Positions 44,474-56,960 of a stretch of DNA of 64,000 bases are shown in pieces (position 1 is the first letter of the stretch; each line of letters starts with the position of its first letter). The notes below the pieces were generated by a model. It was not told the origin of the DNA, ran no database searches, and was given only the letters and a program-made list of their open reading frames with translations. The DNA lies in contig CAJHNH020006667.1 in NCBI GenBank assembly GCA_905116865.2, positions 501,012 through 565,011 on the forward strand, written 5' to 3'. The DNA is from Candidula unifasciata (taxonomy: Eukaryota; Mollusca; Gastropoda; Stylommatophora; Geomitridae). The position numbers and the translations under genes were made by a program.

Positions 44474-45087
44474 TAGCTGTACCCGGCCACGCGTTGCTGT
44501 GGCGTAATTTGACTACATGGAAAATAGAGAACATAGAAATGTGTCTTCCCTTCACGCTAGCGATGTACAGAGCAACAGCTAAACCACAGCTAATAAAACT
44601 GGTTACAAAAGTGGTTATTTGGTTATCACATGCTAAAGCTGTTTGTATTTTTATAGGAGACGGAAGTAAAGCTACAACTGTACTTGTAAATAACAAAGTA
44701 AGTCGTAAAAAATAGAAAAGTGGAGGTAGCGTTAGTAAAATATAAACAAATTAGGTAATGAGAACTTGAAAATCACGTGTAAAGCTCATTAAGTTCTCTT
44801 AAATTTAAGTCATTACCCGCCCCCCCCCCTCCCCTCTTCCACCGACTACTGCTCTCTCCCTCTTCGAAGGATTTGAAAATCACTAACTGGCGATATTTTG
44901 TTGTTGCTGTAACTGACATTGACATCCCTGTCCATCTGGACTAAAATAAGGAGCAGGAATTGTAAAAGGTAGTGAATAGGGCTAGTGAAATATTTACCAC
45001 ATCATCCTTCAAGTACCAGTACAACTACTAAAATAATGTCACTGCTATCTGTGTTACCATCGGAGTAGACAGAGAGTCGTGAGCCAG

Positions 45088-45230
45088 AAGATTTGGTTCC
45101 GCATGGCTAGTGCTGTCGCCACAGACTGGTCAGGTTAGGATGTTTAATTTCACTTGCCGACAGAAGAACGCCATAACCTTACCGGCGGTCTTCACATGAG
45201 AGCACTATGGTGTAACAGCCCAACCACAAC
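45088..45230 (-). mobile_element. SINE A relic inside Helitron (1)
   Basis: Same relic as at 30170-30312, at the equivalent internal position. Confidence 0.7.
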
Positions 45231-45635
45231 TATTACTGCTGCTGCTACTTTAAGTGGGTAAAGCAGTTACTGTGACCTAAAGCTCTCTCAGTTAATAGTT
45301 TGCCCCCCCCCCTCCCCCTCCCCCAATTCACCGACAACTCTTTCCCACATTGAAGTAGTTGGGAGGAAAAAAAAAAAACACTTGAAAAGCAAATGAACAC
45401 AGGAAAAAAACACCATAATTAGGAAATGAACGCCATTGTAAACAGCACAGCTTAAAATTCCAACACAGATGAAATAACTAAATCTAAATGAAAATAAATG
45501 AAAATCTATAAATTTCAGCGTAACCATGCAATCGGAAAGTTTAACAATGCAGTCATAAGTATGCGAAATGGTCAAATTTAATTATCAAATGGTTTACCCA
45601 TTTACTGGTTTTTTTTTTTTTTTTTTTATATTAAG

Positions 45636-45781
45636 GCAACATGGCTAGTGCTGTCACCACGACAGAGCAGATGAGGATATTATTTTAGTCCGGGGTAAAA
45701 AAAAAAATTAACTACTGCGGATTCGAACCCAGGTCTACCGCACTTGAACCCAGTGTTCTAACCATTCGACCAAGCAGCCAC
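45636..45781 (-). mobile_element. SINE A copy inside Helitron (2)
   Basis: Minus strand GGCTGCTTGGTCGAATGGTT (box A) and CTGGGTTCGAATCCGC (box B). Same location as 30700-30850 in the other copy. Confidence 0.85.
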
Positions 45782-46423
45782 TTAATCGGAAAACGAAAAG
45801 AGAACACAACTATTATACATATGTGTCCCTACCACTGTGTCGCGATTAAAACACAATTCAAAACCGCAGGCAATTGTTTTCTCGTAGACATACTCCAGAT
45901 ATGTTAATGAAATAGAAATCGCACGTGTCTAACACAGTTAATGAAGTTAATGTCGCAGTCACTGTCTCCCCCGACGTCGAGATAGCCCCCCCCCCCCCCC
46001 CCCCCCCCCCCCCATGAAGGTTGTTTGAAAAAAAAACAGAAAATAGAAATCGTGTTTAATATGGTTATTGTGGCAAATATAGAGATAGTCTTGTTTGCTG
46101 TACCACGACCTACTCTATGTATTAGTATTAGAGAAGGCGTTGGCTGCACGTATAACTCGCCGGCGAATGGTAAATACGGCGCATGCGCAATTACTAACGT
46201 GGCTATAATTAGAAATCACTAAAGTTATAAATATTAGTTGCGTATATTTTGGCATTAATTGTGGTCACCTATCTCTAACAGTGACAGGTTGAATTTCAAA
46301 CCACGACGGTTCAAAATCCGGTATCGCAACAAACATATCCTGAAAATTTCAGCTAAATCGGTTCAGTAGTTTCCGAGTCTATAGGGGTGAAACAAACACA
46401 CAAACATTGATTTTTATATATAT

Positions 46424-46426
<3 letters not shown>

Positions 46427-46485
<59 letters not shown>
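46427..46485. repeat. (TA)n, right half of split array
   Basis: Continuation of the array at 44412-44472 after the Helitron. Confidence 0.96.
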
Positions 46486-46488
<3 letters not shown>

Positions 46489-46582
46489 TTTTACTGTCAT
46501 ACTGTAACGATTGAGAGTGGGCGGGGGGGGGGGGCTGTGAGGAAAGAGTGATGGAGGGAGGAAGTGAGATGAAAGGCAGGTT

Positions 46583-47410
<828 letters not shown>

Positions 47411-47557
47411 TCTACTTATTCTCATTTCAGTGATGCCGTATACACTAGCAATCTCTGCCAGGCTATTGTCAGACATAAAAACACCCAACAAACCTACTTA
47501 ACATGAATCATTGAAACAAGATTTCACTGTATCTTATTCGAATTTGATATTTAGTGT

Positions 47558-47562
<5 letters not shown>

Positions 47563-47645
<83 letters not shown>
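47563..47645. repeat. (TA)n microsatellite
   Basis: About 83 bp of TA. A C-run and an A-run follow at 47717-47748. Confidence 0.97.
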
Positions 47646-47648
<3 letters not shown>

Positions 47649-47748
47649 GGAAAGCTTGTCATGCTTTTGAAATAAAGGCAACAAACGCACTAAATTTAGA
47701 AACTGCTTGATTGCCACCCCCCCCCCCCCCCCCCAAAAAAAAAAAAAA

Positions 47749-48101
47749 CCTATCCCTGCTCCAAAACTGAAAATAGAAATTAGGAATAGGAGAGTTACCG
47801 AATGACAAAACTAAAATAGCAAAATTATGTGGATGCTATAGCAATCTTTTAGGAAACGTTCTGGATAGAAAAGTGTGAGCCATGCAAACGAGAAAGAAGT
47901 AGACAACACTAGGTGTGGGATACCAATAGCAAGAGACCAATCAACAGCAGTAGGAAAGCCCTACTTATGCCAATGGCAGTGCCTAAAATCAGCTGCAGCC
48001 AGGGTTCATGGTGGAGACGCTACGTGGTCGATGCTTGCAGATATCGATCGACCTATACTCGTTAAATTGTCACCTAATATTTCGGATGGCTTAAGAAGTA
48101 A
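47749..48101. other. No recognisable gene
   Basis: Unassigned spacer before SINE B. Confidence 0.4.
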
Positions 48102-48318
48102 GGGGAGCCGCCGTGGTGCAGCGGTTAGACGCTCGCCTGTCGATCCGTTGGTCACGAGTTTAAATGCGAAGAAAGATGGACATTTTCCAAACAGGACCTT
48201 GGCTCCCAGGTTGACCCAGCCCTAAATAGGTGCGAGGTAAAATCTTGGGATATAAAGGCGGCCGGCGTGATGTTGATAATATGACACACCAAGCGCCGAT
48301 TGGTCTATACAGTATAGT
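48102..48318 (+). mobile_element. SINE family B, plus-strand copy with intact head
   Basis: Starts GGGGAGCCGCCGTGGTGCAG (box A GTGGTGCAGCGGTTAG). Box B is degenerate (ACGAGTTTAAATGC). The body runs GACCTTGGCTCCCAGGTTGA to CGCCGATTGGTCTATAC. It appears to lack the CTTTTA tail. Confidence 0.92.
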
Positions 48319-48642
48319 TATAACTACCACAATTCGGTTTCATTTTAATGCAATGAGTTCTATATATAGATGTCTGTCATAATTACTATTGTGATTTCAA
48401 ATAATTATTATAATTCTATCTGCTGCTTGGTCTGTGGTAAATAAACAAGCACACGTTGATGTGTTGTTACAATCTTTGTTCAATCACACCTGACTTCGAC
48501 TTGGCATTACTTTGATGATCATGTCTATCTGTGATTTTCCTTCTCTTAACCAGACTTCAGTGCCAGAACCTATGTACCGGACCACTTTCCTGTTGGTGAT
48601 ATAGAACATCGGAATATAGAGCCTCGGAGGGCTTTAGAAAGA

Positions 48643-48690
48643 TAAGTAAAAGTAAAAGACCCTTTCCACGCTGGTGAAGCCTCTGGCATA
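48643..48690 (-). mobile_element. SINE family B tail fragment
   Basis: AAGTAAAAGTAAAAGACCC then TTTCCACGCTGG only. Confidence 0.65.
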
Positions 48691-48778
48691 AAGTGAGTGA
48701 GAGAAGGTGAACCCCTCCAGGACTGAATACGGAGATATTAAGTGACCCAGAGAGCCTACATTCAGATGAAACCCATAC

Positions 48779-48780
<2 letters not shown>

Positions 48781-48871
<91 letters not shown>

Positions 48872-48872
48872 G
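48781..48872. repeat. (GA)n microsatellite
   Basis: About 92 bp of GA with one GC interruption, then TA- and GT-rich sequence with GTGTGTGTGGAT minisatellite-like units (48908-48975). Confidence 0.97.
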
Positions 48873-49010
48873 TAAGGAGAAGAGAGATATATATTTACAC
48901 ACAGTGTGAATGTGTGTGTGTGGATGTGTGTGTGTGGATGTGTGTGTGTGGATGTGTGTGTGTATCTGTGTGTGTTTGTGTTCGCTGTCCATTCTGAAGC
49001 AAACTGAAAT

Positions 49011-49879
49011 TTGCATGTAAATCAGACAAGTGGAATTTTATTAACACAAACATTGACCTGAGACGGCAAAACGGCAGCAGCAGGTTAAAAACAAATGACT
49101 ATCTCAACCTGAACTAATCGATGCACAGAAAAACAAAGTCCAGTCGTGTTTGCTGGATCAATGGCTAGTGTCACGCGCGTCAGTTGCAGATGTTCTCAGA
49201 GTCTGTGGCACCGTTATGTACCTAATTGTCATGTCTTTTCTGTCCAGCATCCCCGGCACCACAGTGCTAAAACCGCCACAACTGTTGTCTTATCTAAAGG
49301 GTTATTGCGAGCTGCATAGAAAAGCCTTGTCAAAAATCATTTGCCTTTTTTCCCCCTGCGTTCACCCAAAGATGTAGATGTAACTGCGTTGTGCCCCTCT
49401 GTAGCATCGCTGCGATTTTTGCCCATTTCGGGAGACACATCCGACTTCTGTAGACATTTGTTGACAGGGTTAGCCTTCTTGGATCTTTTGTCCTTAACTA
49501 CACATTTGGTTTTTCGTTTCTTTTGGGACTTTCCAGAAATATATTATAAAAAACGTTCTTCCCTTTCTTAGTGATGACGCTTCAGTGGCAGCTAACATGA
49601 TGGGCTTTCTGCACGGCGATGTTCCGTATCTTACGCAGAAGTAGGAAATGGGTTGCATTTGCATCCTATTGAGTTTCAAATCAGTCAGTGCATTTTAATA
49701 ACATTATTTCTGTTTCTGAGTAACTAGCTGTAGGTTTCTGATTTAGACCCCCACCCTTACCCCCCCCCCCCCCCCCCCCCACCTCTTAAAAAAAAAAAGA
49801 AACAAAAAACAGAAACTGACGGTTAAACGAGCGATGGTTAATCGAAGTTTCACCTTATATAGTATTAAGTATAGTGAAG
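49011..49879. other. No recognisable gene
   Basis: Frames of 75 and 76 codons (49150-49377, 49341-49571) are unrecognised. C-run at 49759-49780. Unassigned. Confidence 0.4.
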
Positions 49880-50125
49880 AATATTTTCCCACACCTTCAG
49901 ACGTGTTGGACCTAATTTGTTCCCCACCAATCGGCACTCAGTGGGTGATGTGTTCAACATCCCACTTACCACCTTTACTTTCCAGGACATTACATAGTAC
50001 CCATTTAAGGCTGGGTCGATCTGGGAGCCTAGCACATTTATGAAAAGTCTGGCTCCGTCAAGACTTGAACTCACGACTTTCGGATAAGCAAACGAGGGTC
50101 TAGTCGCTACTCCATACAGCTAACA
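49880..50125 (-). mobile_element. SINE family B copy
   Basis: CCAATCGGCACTCAGTGGGT, ACTTTCCAGGACATTACAT and AAGGCTGGGTCGATCTGGGA. The head (minus) is degenerate, with TCGTGAGTTCAAGTC as box B. Confidence 0.9.
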
Positions 50126-50659
50126 TCGCTTAACATAAGGCTGGATTGACTGTAACATTTGTTTTCTTTCCCCACTATTACATTACTTCTTCTGCCGCCA
50201 GTGCCTGGACCCACAGTAACTACCATACAGAAGACCGAGAAAGATTAATCTGTGTAGTTGTAATCTCCGGCACCCAATCGATATAAATTTATCAGCCCAT
50301 AGTGTTACAGGGCCGTCCTGGTGAATTGTAGGGAGAATGTACTTAATATATGTATTTTTCTCTGGTAAGCAATATCGTAAAAGCAAATATGCCCGGACTT
50401 TTAATAAATAGGATGTTTTTTTTTTCCCAGGCAGAACACGAGGGGTTTGTGAGCACTAGATGGTGCCCGGACAATTTATTAACTGCGAGTAGATGACAAG
50501 AGAAGCTTAGACCGTCTAGAAATATTGAATAGCGGTCGAAGTTTATCAACATTTTGTAATTTCTCAATGCAGATTTTAGAAAGCAAACGCAGCGCTTTTG
50601 TGAAGAATGTAAGCGTTTATTTATAGTGTATTCTTGGTGTTGACTTGTTGCCTCGTATA
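50126..50659. other. No recognisable gene
   Basis: A 130-codon minus-strand frame (50343-50735) has no recognisable domain and overlaps repeat family K. Not supported as a gene. Confidence 0.4.
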
Positions 50660-50788
50660 GTTTGAAGTTTGAACAATGGATCAACCCATATGTGCTCCGT
50701 TCTTTCTTGTAACTCAAATCAAAGAAGCTCAGCACAGTCAGTGCACAGGCTCTGTAGCGCCGGTGAGGATCCTGAAATACTTTGGGTA
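50660..50788 (+). repeat. Dispersed repeat family K, copy 2
   Basis: TTTGAACAATGGATCAACCC, GTGCTCCGTTCTTTCTTG, AAGAAGCTCAGCACAGTC, GAGGATCCTGAAATACTTT. Matches 37085-37230. Confidence 0.65.
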
Positions 50789-50989
50789 GTTAATAAATAT
50801 TTAATGTAAAATATGAATAAATTCCTTTAAAGCGTTGACCTCTTAAAAGAGTAAATTATAATCAAGCAAACTAAATTTTATTATTTTTATAAGAGATAAT
50901 CATAGGGCAAAATAGACATTCAAGTCAAATAGCATTTATTAGCAGACAAAAAGGGATGAAATCATAGGTTAGTTACAAAACCAACTAAA

Positions 50990-51111
<122 letters not shown>

Positions 51112-51112
51112 C

Positions 51113-51311
51113 CTAAAGGTTAGTTGCGTATCCTCTACATGACGTTGCAGAACCAACCCTACAGCCCCTGGCTGTTGTGTGATTTCTCTAGGCAAATTTA
51201 CGTCTAGTAGTTTGCCATTGTTTTCCTGGACAGTCGGCACCCTGATACCACTGTCGAAACCAACGCAAAGTGCATGGCCCCCAGCTGCGATCGAACCCGG
51301 CACCCCGGCAT
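51113..51311 (-). mobile_element. SINE family C copy (head truncated)
   Basis: GGTTAGTTGCGTATCCTCTA, CTGTTGTGTGATTTCTCTAG, CCACTGTCGAAACCAACGCA, and box B (minus) GCCGGGTTCGATCGC. It stops at CCCCGGCAT without the box A part. Confidence 0.9.
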
Positions 51312-51425
51312 GTAATCATAGACAAACGGGGAAACAAAGCATGTGTTCTCATATATCTTTTATTGTACATTTTTTGAGCTTTCTGACAGGCCGTGATGTT
51401 AAACGATCATTAAAAAAAAAGTAAT

Positions 51426-51712
51426 GTCGGGAGATGTGAATCAGCGTCATTGCACACGATTATAAACCATAAGTACTTTGCCACCAGTACGGACAGCTGA
51501 TAAGAAACTGTCCGCCTGTGGCGCCGTCCGCACGCAACTACGTAGCTACAGCGACGTTCCTCCATTTACCCTAGAGTGTTAACTCTAGCACCCATTTCCT
51601 AGAGGCTGGGTAAACCCCGGGAACCGCCCGGTTTTGAACACCGGCCGTGGGTTGCAGCGAGTTGTAGCTGGATTTGAAAACGAGTCTCCTATCGACTGCG
51701 TTAATGCGGCCC
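51426..51712 (-). mobile_element. SINE-like family D, copy 2
   Basis: GGGAGATGTGAATCAGCGTC, ACCACCAGTACGGACAGC-type block, GCTACAGCGACGTTCCTCC, GAGGCTGGGTAAACCCCGGG and (minus) head GGGCCGCATTAACGCAGTC. Confidence 0.85.
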
Positions 51713-52019
51713 TCAAAACGATCATGCCATTCTTTGACTGTCTAACCTCTGTAGCTCACTGTAATTCTGTATATGTTTAGTAATCATGCATCCTAATGAA
51801 TGAAGTTCAACCCCAACAGGACTGTACAAAGAGCGACCAACACCCGGTGAGACAAAGTGTCAAAATTCAGATGTGGATCACCTGGGCACAAGCCCCAGAA
51901 ACCAAGTTTAACCATTAGATTATTCTAGAGCCCCTGACTACAGCCCGGGTTGGCGTTTCTAAATAACGGCAAATTGCGTGCCACATTAGGACGGGAAGCA
52001 TTGAAATCATGAATCTGTG
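51713..52019. other. Unassigned
   Basis: No feature recognised. Confidence 0.4.
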
Positions 52020-52170
52020 TAACCAGAACTTGAGTTTTGCACATCCCTTTTACATGTATAGTCATTTGCATGCAGACTGTTTGTTCCTCGCTCCTCATGC
52101 AGATGCAGTTTAACCTCATAGGAAACACCTCTAATCCGTAGCCTTTTGCAGCATGCTTTTTAGGGCTAAG
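52020..52170 (+). repeat. Dispersed repeat family H, copy 5
   Basis: CCAGAACTTGAGTTTTGCAC, CATGCAGACTGTTTGTTCC, CTCATGCAGATGCAGTTTAA, and a CAGCATGCTTTTTA end. Confidence 0.65.
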
Positions 52171-52837
52171 TGGTCTATATTCACCCCCACTCCCCCTCCC
52201 CCTGCCTCCACCCGTTACCTCCAGAATATTAACTCAGATCCCAAACACAGGGATATTAAAACTTTCAAAACAATTTTCTTCGGTGAACTGCTACCCAGAT
52301 TTCCTTTGCCATTATTTTAAAACACACCATATTTGCATGTCTCCTCGCACTCTTCTGTATCCCTTCTCCGTGTATCAAGTCATACATCCTGGAAAGAGTT
52401 TTTATGGCTGCGTTGTTCAGTTCAAGGGTGCAATCCCTGGAGATCGTCGCCGGAGCTAGGGAGTTCGTGCTATAAGTAACGCGCTCGGCAGGTGGTTAAC
52501 CATTCTGCATATAGAGACCGCGTAATGTCAAATACGTGCAATAAAATCAATCCTCTTGAGTTTTTTTGTTTTTGTTTTTAATCTTGAAGGATCCTAATAC
52601 CAATGCATTATTCTTTAATCTAGCACACACTCAATTACAATTCTTATTTTAATATCTGTTACAGATCGAGCAACGCACTTTATACTATGACGTTTATAGG
52701 TAATTTTACCAACATGCTAAATGTTGTGTACACTATTTGTAATGTGTGGTGATTCGAGGTGCGAGTACCTTGATTTGTACCCTAGGAATACACTTTTCAA
52801 ACATGTATCCTTGGTATTTTACTATTTTAGTATGTAA
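52171..52837. other. No recognisable gene
   Basis: AT-rich, unassigned, up to the A that precedes the Helitron terminus. Confidence 0.4.
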
Positions 52838-53799
52838 CTAGCTGTACCCTGCCACGCGTTGCTGTGGCCCCGAATGGTGAAATGGAAAAGAAAGAAAGAA
52901 GCTGTCAGCGAACAGTGTCTGTCATAACCCTCACCCTCGTCCCGCTCCCCTCCACCCAGACATATCTCTCTCTTCGAAGGATTGAAAAATGATCCCTGGC
53001 GAAAGTATAAAATAGAAATAGTTAGGAAATGAGAACTTGAAAATAATGTTTTAAGCTCTCTCAGCTAACAGTGTCTGGCATAACCCTCCCCCTTTTCCTC
53101 AAATAATATTTCCCTCTCCGAAGGAAGAAAAAAAAAAACATCACTTGGCGAAATTATTTGAATAGAAAAAGTAAAGAAATGATAACTTTAACCCCTTCCC
53201 CCCCCCCCCCCCCCACTAATTATATCATCCTCGCCAAAGGATGGAAAAGTCATCACCTGACGAAATCTTGTAACTAAATTGAGCTATGCATCCGTGTCCA
53301 CCCAGAGAAAAATGGATAGCAGTAATGTGTACTGAGAAGTAAATGTAGCCAGTGTAACAGCTACCACATCACCCATCCAGTACCAGTACTACTGCTACCG
53401 CTACCACCACCACCTTCAAAACAAAAACAAAAAACAGTCACTACTGTCTGTGCAGGTCTGTGTAGCCAGAGTAGTTAGCGCCGCATGTTTTCGCCACGGA
53501 CTGTTTAGTGTAATTGAGCTCCCAAACAAACAAAAAACTCCATCACCTAACCAGTGATGAAACCCACAGTAATAGTCTGTTCTATACTCACAAATAGCGT
53601 AAATAAAAGACCCCACCCGTCATCTCCCCTCTCCGAAGGGACGAATGTTGAAGGAGCGTGGCAGTCGTGTCCACTCAAAGTAAACTGGACTGTAAGCAGT
53701 CTTAGTTAACAGCTTCTGTCATCAAGGAATAGTTTATGATCGAGTGAAGCGTCGCGGGAGGATACATAGAATTTTACTGAAATCAGATGTCTTTGGGCG

Positions 53800-54260
53800 A
53801 AAGGTGCAGATATCGCAGCCGAGCTGTAAACCACAACACAACATGCCAACAGCCCTCTTGAGGGAAAAAAAAAGACAGTTTAGCATCCAGTGGGTAATCG
53901 AACACCGGTCAACCGCGCAAAGTGCGGAATACTTACAACTATACTACCTACGACTGAACAGGTTGGGTCTGATATCACAGTCTAGCTGTAAATAACAACA
54001 CAACGTGCCAACCGCCCTCTAAGGGCGAACGAAGATTACCCGTGACATGACCAACATCACGTCGCCGCTATCGCAGGCTAGCTGTAAACCCCTAAACTGG
54101 GCGGAAAAAGACGTAGATACCACAGCCTAGCTGTAAACCACAACACAACGTGCCAGCCGCCTAGTTGGGGGCAAAAAAAAAAGTATTCAATCACCCAGCG
54201 GGGTATTGATTGCCGGTCACCCGCGTAACACGCAAAATATACAACGAAGCTACCAAGGAC
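53800..54260. repeat. Module cluster inside Helitron copy B (first half)
   Basis: Four occurrences of a GCAG(C)C(T/A)AGCTGTAAA-type module, three of them continuing CACAACACAACGTGCCA (53815, 53980, 54070 without the second part, 54126). Two tRNA-like pieces on the minus strand (near 53890 and 54215), each with a G.CCGGTGTTCGATTACC-type box B, lie between them. Confidence 0.7.
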
Positions 54261-55019
54261 TCAAGCATCTGCCCAATTATATCTCCCTCTCCGAATGATT
54301 GAAACAGTGGTATGTGGCGACACTGTTAAAATAGAAAGAATTGAGAACTGTAAAAAAATGTTCTAACCTCTCTCAATTAACAGTGTCTGGCATCAACCCC
54401 CCCCCCCCCCTCAACACCCCCCCACCCGGGACAATCATATTATCCTCTACGAAGTATGGGAAAGTCATCGCCTGACGAAATATTGTTGTTAAATTGAGCC
54501 TGACATCCGTGTCCATCCAGACAAAAGTGGGTGCCATTAATATGTACTGAGAAGTTAATGTAACCAGTGTAACAGCTACCACACAACCCATTGAGTACCA
54601 GTTCTACTGTTACCACTACCACCACCATCGTCACAACAACAAAAAACGGTCACTACTGTCTGTACAGGTCGTTGTAGCCAGAGGAGTTGGCGCCGCATGG
54701 TGTTGCCACGGACTGTTTAGTTTAAGTGTGTCCCCGACATAAAACTCCATCAACTAACCAGTGGTGGAACCCACAGAAATATTCCGTGATTTAAAAAAAA
54801 TACACTATACTCAGAAATAGCGGAAATAAAAACCCATACTCGTCATCTCTCCCTCTCCGAAGGTACGATGTTCAACTAACCTTGGCATCCGTGTCGACCC
54901 AAACCAAACTGGACCGTAGGCCTTCTTAGTTAACAGTTTCTGTCATCAACGAATAGTTTTTGATCGTGTGAAGCGTCAGGGGGAGGCTAATGTGGACTGT
55001 ACTGATGTCTTTGGGCATA

Positions 55020-55510
55020 AGGCACAGATGTCGCAACTTAGCTGTAAACCACAACACAACGTGCCAATGGGCCCTTAAGGTAAAAAAGAAAAATAAGCAC
55101 CCAGCAGGGAATCGAACACCGGTCATCCGCGTGAAGGGTGGAATACTTAAACCTTTCTACCGAAGACTGAAGTCTTTAGGTCAGATATCGCAGCCAAGCT
55201 GTAAACCACAACACAACGTGCCAACCGCCCTCTCAAGGGCGAACGAATATTACTTGTGACATGAATATTGAGCATCACGTCGCCGCTATCGCAGGCCAGC
55301 TGTAAATCCCTAAATCGAACGGGGGAAAACAAGCGCAGATATTGCAGCCTAGATATAAACTACAACAAAACGTGGCAGCCACCCAGTTAGCCCCCCCCCC
55401 CCCCCCCAAATAAAGAAAATAAAAATTATTACCTGTCGGGGAATCGAACCCCTATCACCCGAGCAAAAGAAGAAATGCTTACAACTTACTACGCTACTAA
55501 ATACTCAAGC
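55020..55510. repeat. Module cluster inside Helitron copy B (second half)
   Basis: Modules at about 55027, 55190, 55288 and 55346, with tRNA-like boxes at about 55095-55170 and 55432-55510. The last box B on the minus strand is AGGGGTTCGATTCCCCG, perfectly paired like a tRNA T arm. The layout repeats that of 53.80-54.26 kb, suggesting an older internal duplication of about 1.2 kb. Confidence 0.75.
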
Positions 55511-55699
55511 ATTTAGTAGAAATGAAAGTATATAATAATAATGTGAAGTTCGGTGTCACATAGGGCAAAGGTGGCCAATTAATTGAAAATAAATCTGGGC
55601 AGGCAACGAAACAAAAACTGATTTGACCGTTGCTGGAGCTACGTCGTTAGCTGTACCCGGCCACGCGTTGCTGTGGCCCAGAATGCTGATATGGAGAGG

Positions 55700-56960
55700 A
55701 AAGAAAATAGCTCTCAGCTAACAGTGTCTGTCATACCCCACCAATCGCCCTCACCTCCCCCCCCCTTCCTTTGACCCAGTCATATCTTCCTCTCCGAAGG
55801 ATTAAAAATCATCCATGGCAAAATTATTAAAATAGAAAGAGTTAAGAAATAAAAACATTTTAAGCTCTTTCAGCTAACTGTGTCTGGCATACCCACCCGC
55901 CCCCTTTTTTTTCCAACAGTCATATCTCCCGCTCCGAAGGATTGAAAAATCATACATGGCGAAATTAGTAAAATAGAAATAGTTGAGAAATGAGAACATT
56001 AAAATAATATCTTAAGCTCTGTCAGCTAACTGTGTCTGGTAACCCCCCCCCCCCCCCAACCCACCTCAGCCTCCCCTCCTCCAATCATATCTCCCTCTCC
56101 GAAGGATTGAAAAATCATCACCTGGCGAAATTATTAAAATATAAATAGTTAAGAAATGAGAACTTAAAAGTAATATTTTTAGCTCTCTCAGCTAACTTTG
56201 TTTAAATTAACCCCCCCCCCCCCTTCTCCACCAATAATATCTCCCGCTCCGTAGGATTGAAAAATCATCACCTCTCGATATGATTAAAATAGAAATAATT
56301 AAAAAAAGAGAACATTAAAATAATATTTTAGGCTCTCTCAGCTAACTGTGTCTGGCATAACCCTCCCCCCCCCCCCCCCAATCATATCTCCCTCTCGGTA
56401 AGATTGAAAAATCATCACCTTGCGAAGTCAAGTCATATCTCTCTCTCCGAAGGACTGAAAAATCATCCATGGCGAATTGATTAAAATAGAAATAGGTAAG
56501 AAATGAGAACCTAAAAATAATATTTTTAGCTCTCTCAGCTAACTGTGTTTAGCATGCCCCTCCCCCTCCCCCACCCCCCCTACCTCCACCAATCATATCT
56601 CCCTCTCCGTAGGATTGAAAAATCATCACCTGGCGATATAATTAAAATAAAAATAGTTAAGAAAAGAGAACATTAAAATAATATTTATTTTAAGCTCTCT
56701 CAGTTAACTGTGTCTGACATACCCCCCCCCCCCCCTCTTTCCCCCTAGTCATATTTCCTTCGCCAAAAGATTGAAAAATCTTCACCTTGCAAAGTCATAT
56801 CTCTCTCTACGAAGGACTGAAAATACATCCATGGCGAAATTATTAAAATAAAAATAGGTAAGAAATGAGAACTGTAAAAAAATATTTTAAGCTCTCTAAG
56901 CTAACTGTGTCTGACATAACCCCCCCCCCCCAACTCCCTCTCCCAATCATATCATCCTCT
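55700..56960. repeat. About 8 units of a 150-200 bp minisatellite inside Helitron copy A
   Basis: Each unit runs AGCTCTCTCAGCTAACTGTG, TCTGGCATAACC, a poly-C tract of varying length, CATATCTCCCTCTCCGAAGG, ATTGAAAAATCATCACCTGG, CGAAATTATTAAAATAGAAA and AAGAAATGAGAAC. Starts lie near 55708, 55864, 56018, 56181, 56332, 56529, 56694 and 56890. Copy B has only about two or three such units (near 52903, 53052 and 54362). Confidence 0.88.

Larger units (their letters stand above)
44473..46426 (-). mobile_element. Non-autonomous Helitron inserted in (TA)n (1954 bp)
   Basis: On the minus strand it starts TCTATATATATAAAAATCAA and ends GTGGCCGGGTACAGCTAG, with the same hairpin as the 29316 copy. Left flank is TA repeat ending in A; right flank is TA repeat starting with T. 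Nearly the whole interior aligns with the 29316 element (for example GGTTATCACATGCTAAAGC, AAGCTGTTTGTATTTTTATA and CATCCCTGTCCATCTGGAC). It carries the two SINE A relics at the matching positions and a C-run of 28 at 45986-46013. No Rep/helicase frame. Confidence 0.9.
52838..55646 (-). mobile_element. Helitron copy B of a tandem dimer (5'-truncated)
   Basis: The left end is A then CTAGCTGTACCCTGCCACGC, the 3' terminus of the Helitron family on the minus strand. The interior follows the same order as copy A. At its other end it stops at CGTTGCTGGAGCTACGTC-like sequence (about 55629-55646), about 135 bp short of the 5' terminus, and is joined directly to the 3' end of copy A. Internal features are poly-C tracts, tRNA-like boxes and repeated CTAGCTGTAAACCACAACAC modules. 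Confidence 0.82.

Noticed and set aside
44494..44715. Captured host gene piece in the Helitron (73-codon frame, splice-like AG and GTAAGT)
   Set aside because: The segment is conserved in the 29316 Helitron, but the frame is broken there and no family is recognised; conservation reflects common descent of the element.
49723..49790. Additional Helitron 3' terminus (A then CTAGCTGTA)
   Set aside because: Similarity ends after CTAGCTGTA; the hairpin and the interior are missing.
50343..50735. 130-codon minus-strand gene
   Set aside because: Overlaps dispersed repeat family K and shows no domain.
55432..55510. Functional tRNA gene (perfect T-arm-like GGGGTTCGATTCCCC)
   Set aside because: The D-arm and acceptor stem cannot be formed convincingly, and similar decayed copies lie nearby in the same Helitron; SINE-type relic.
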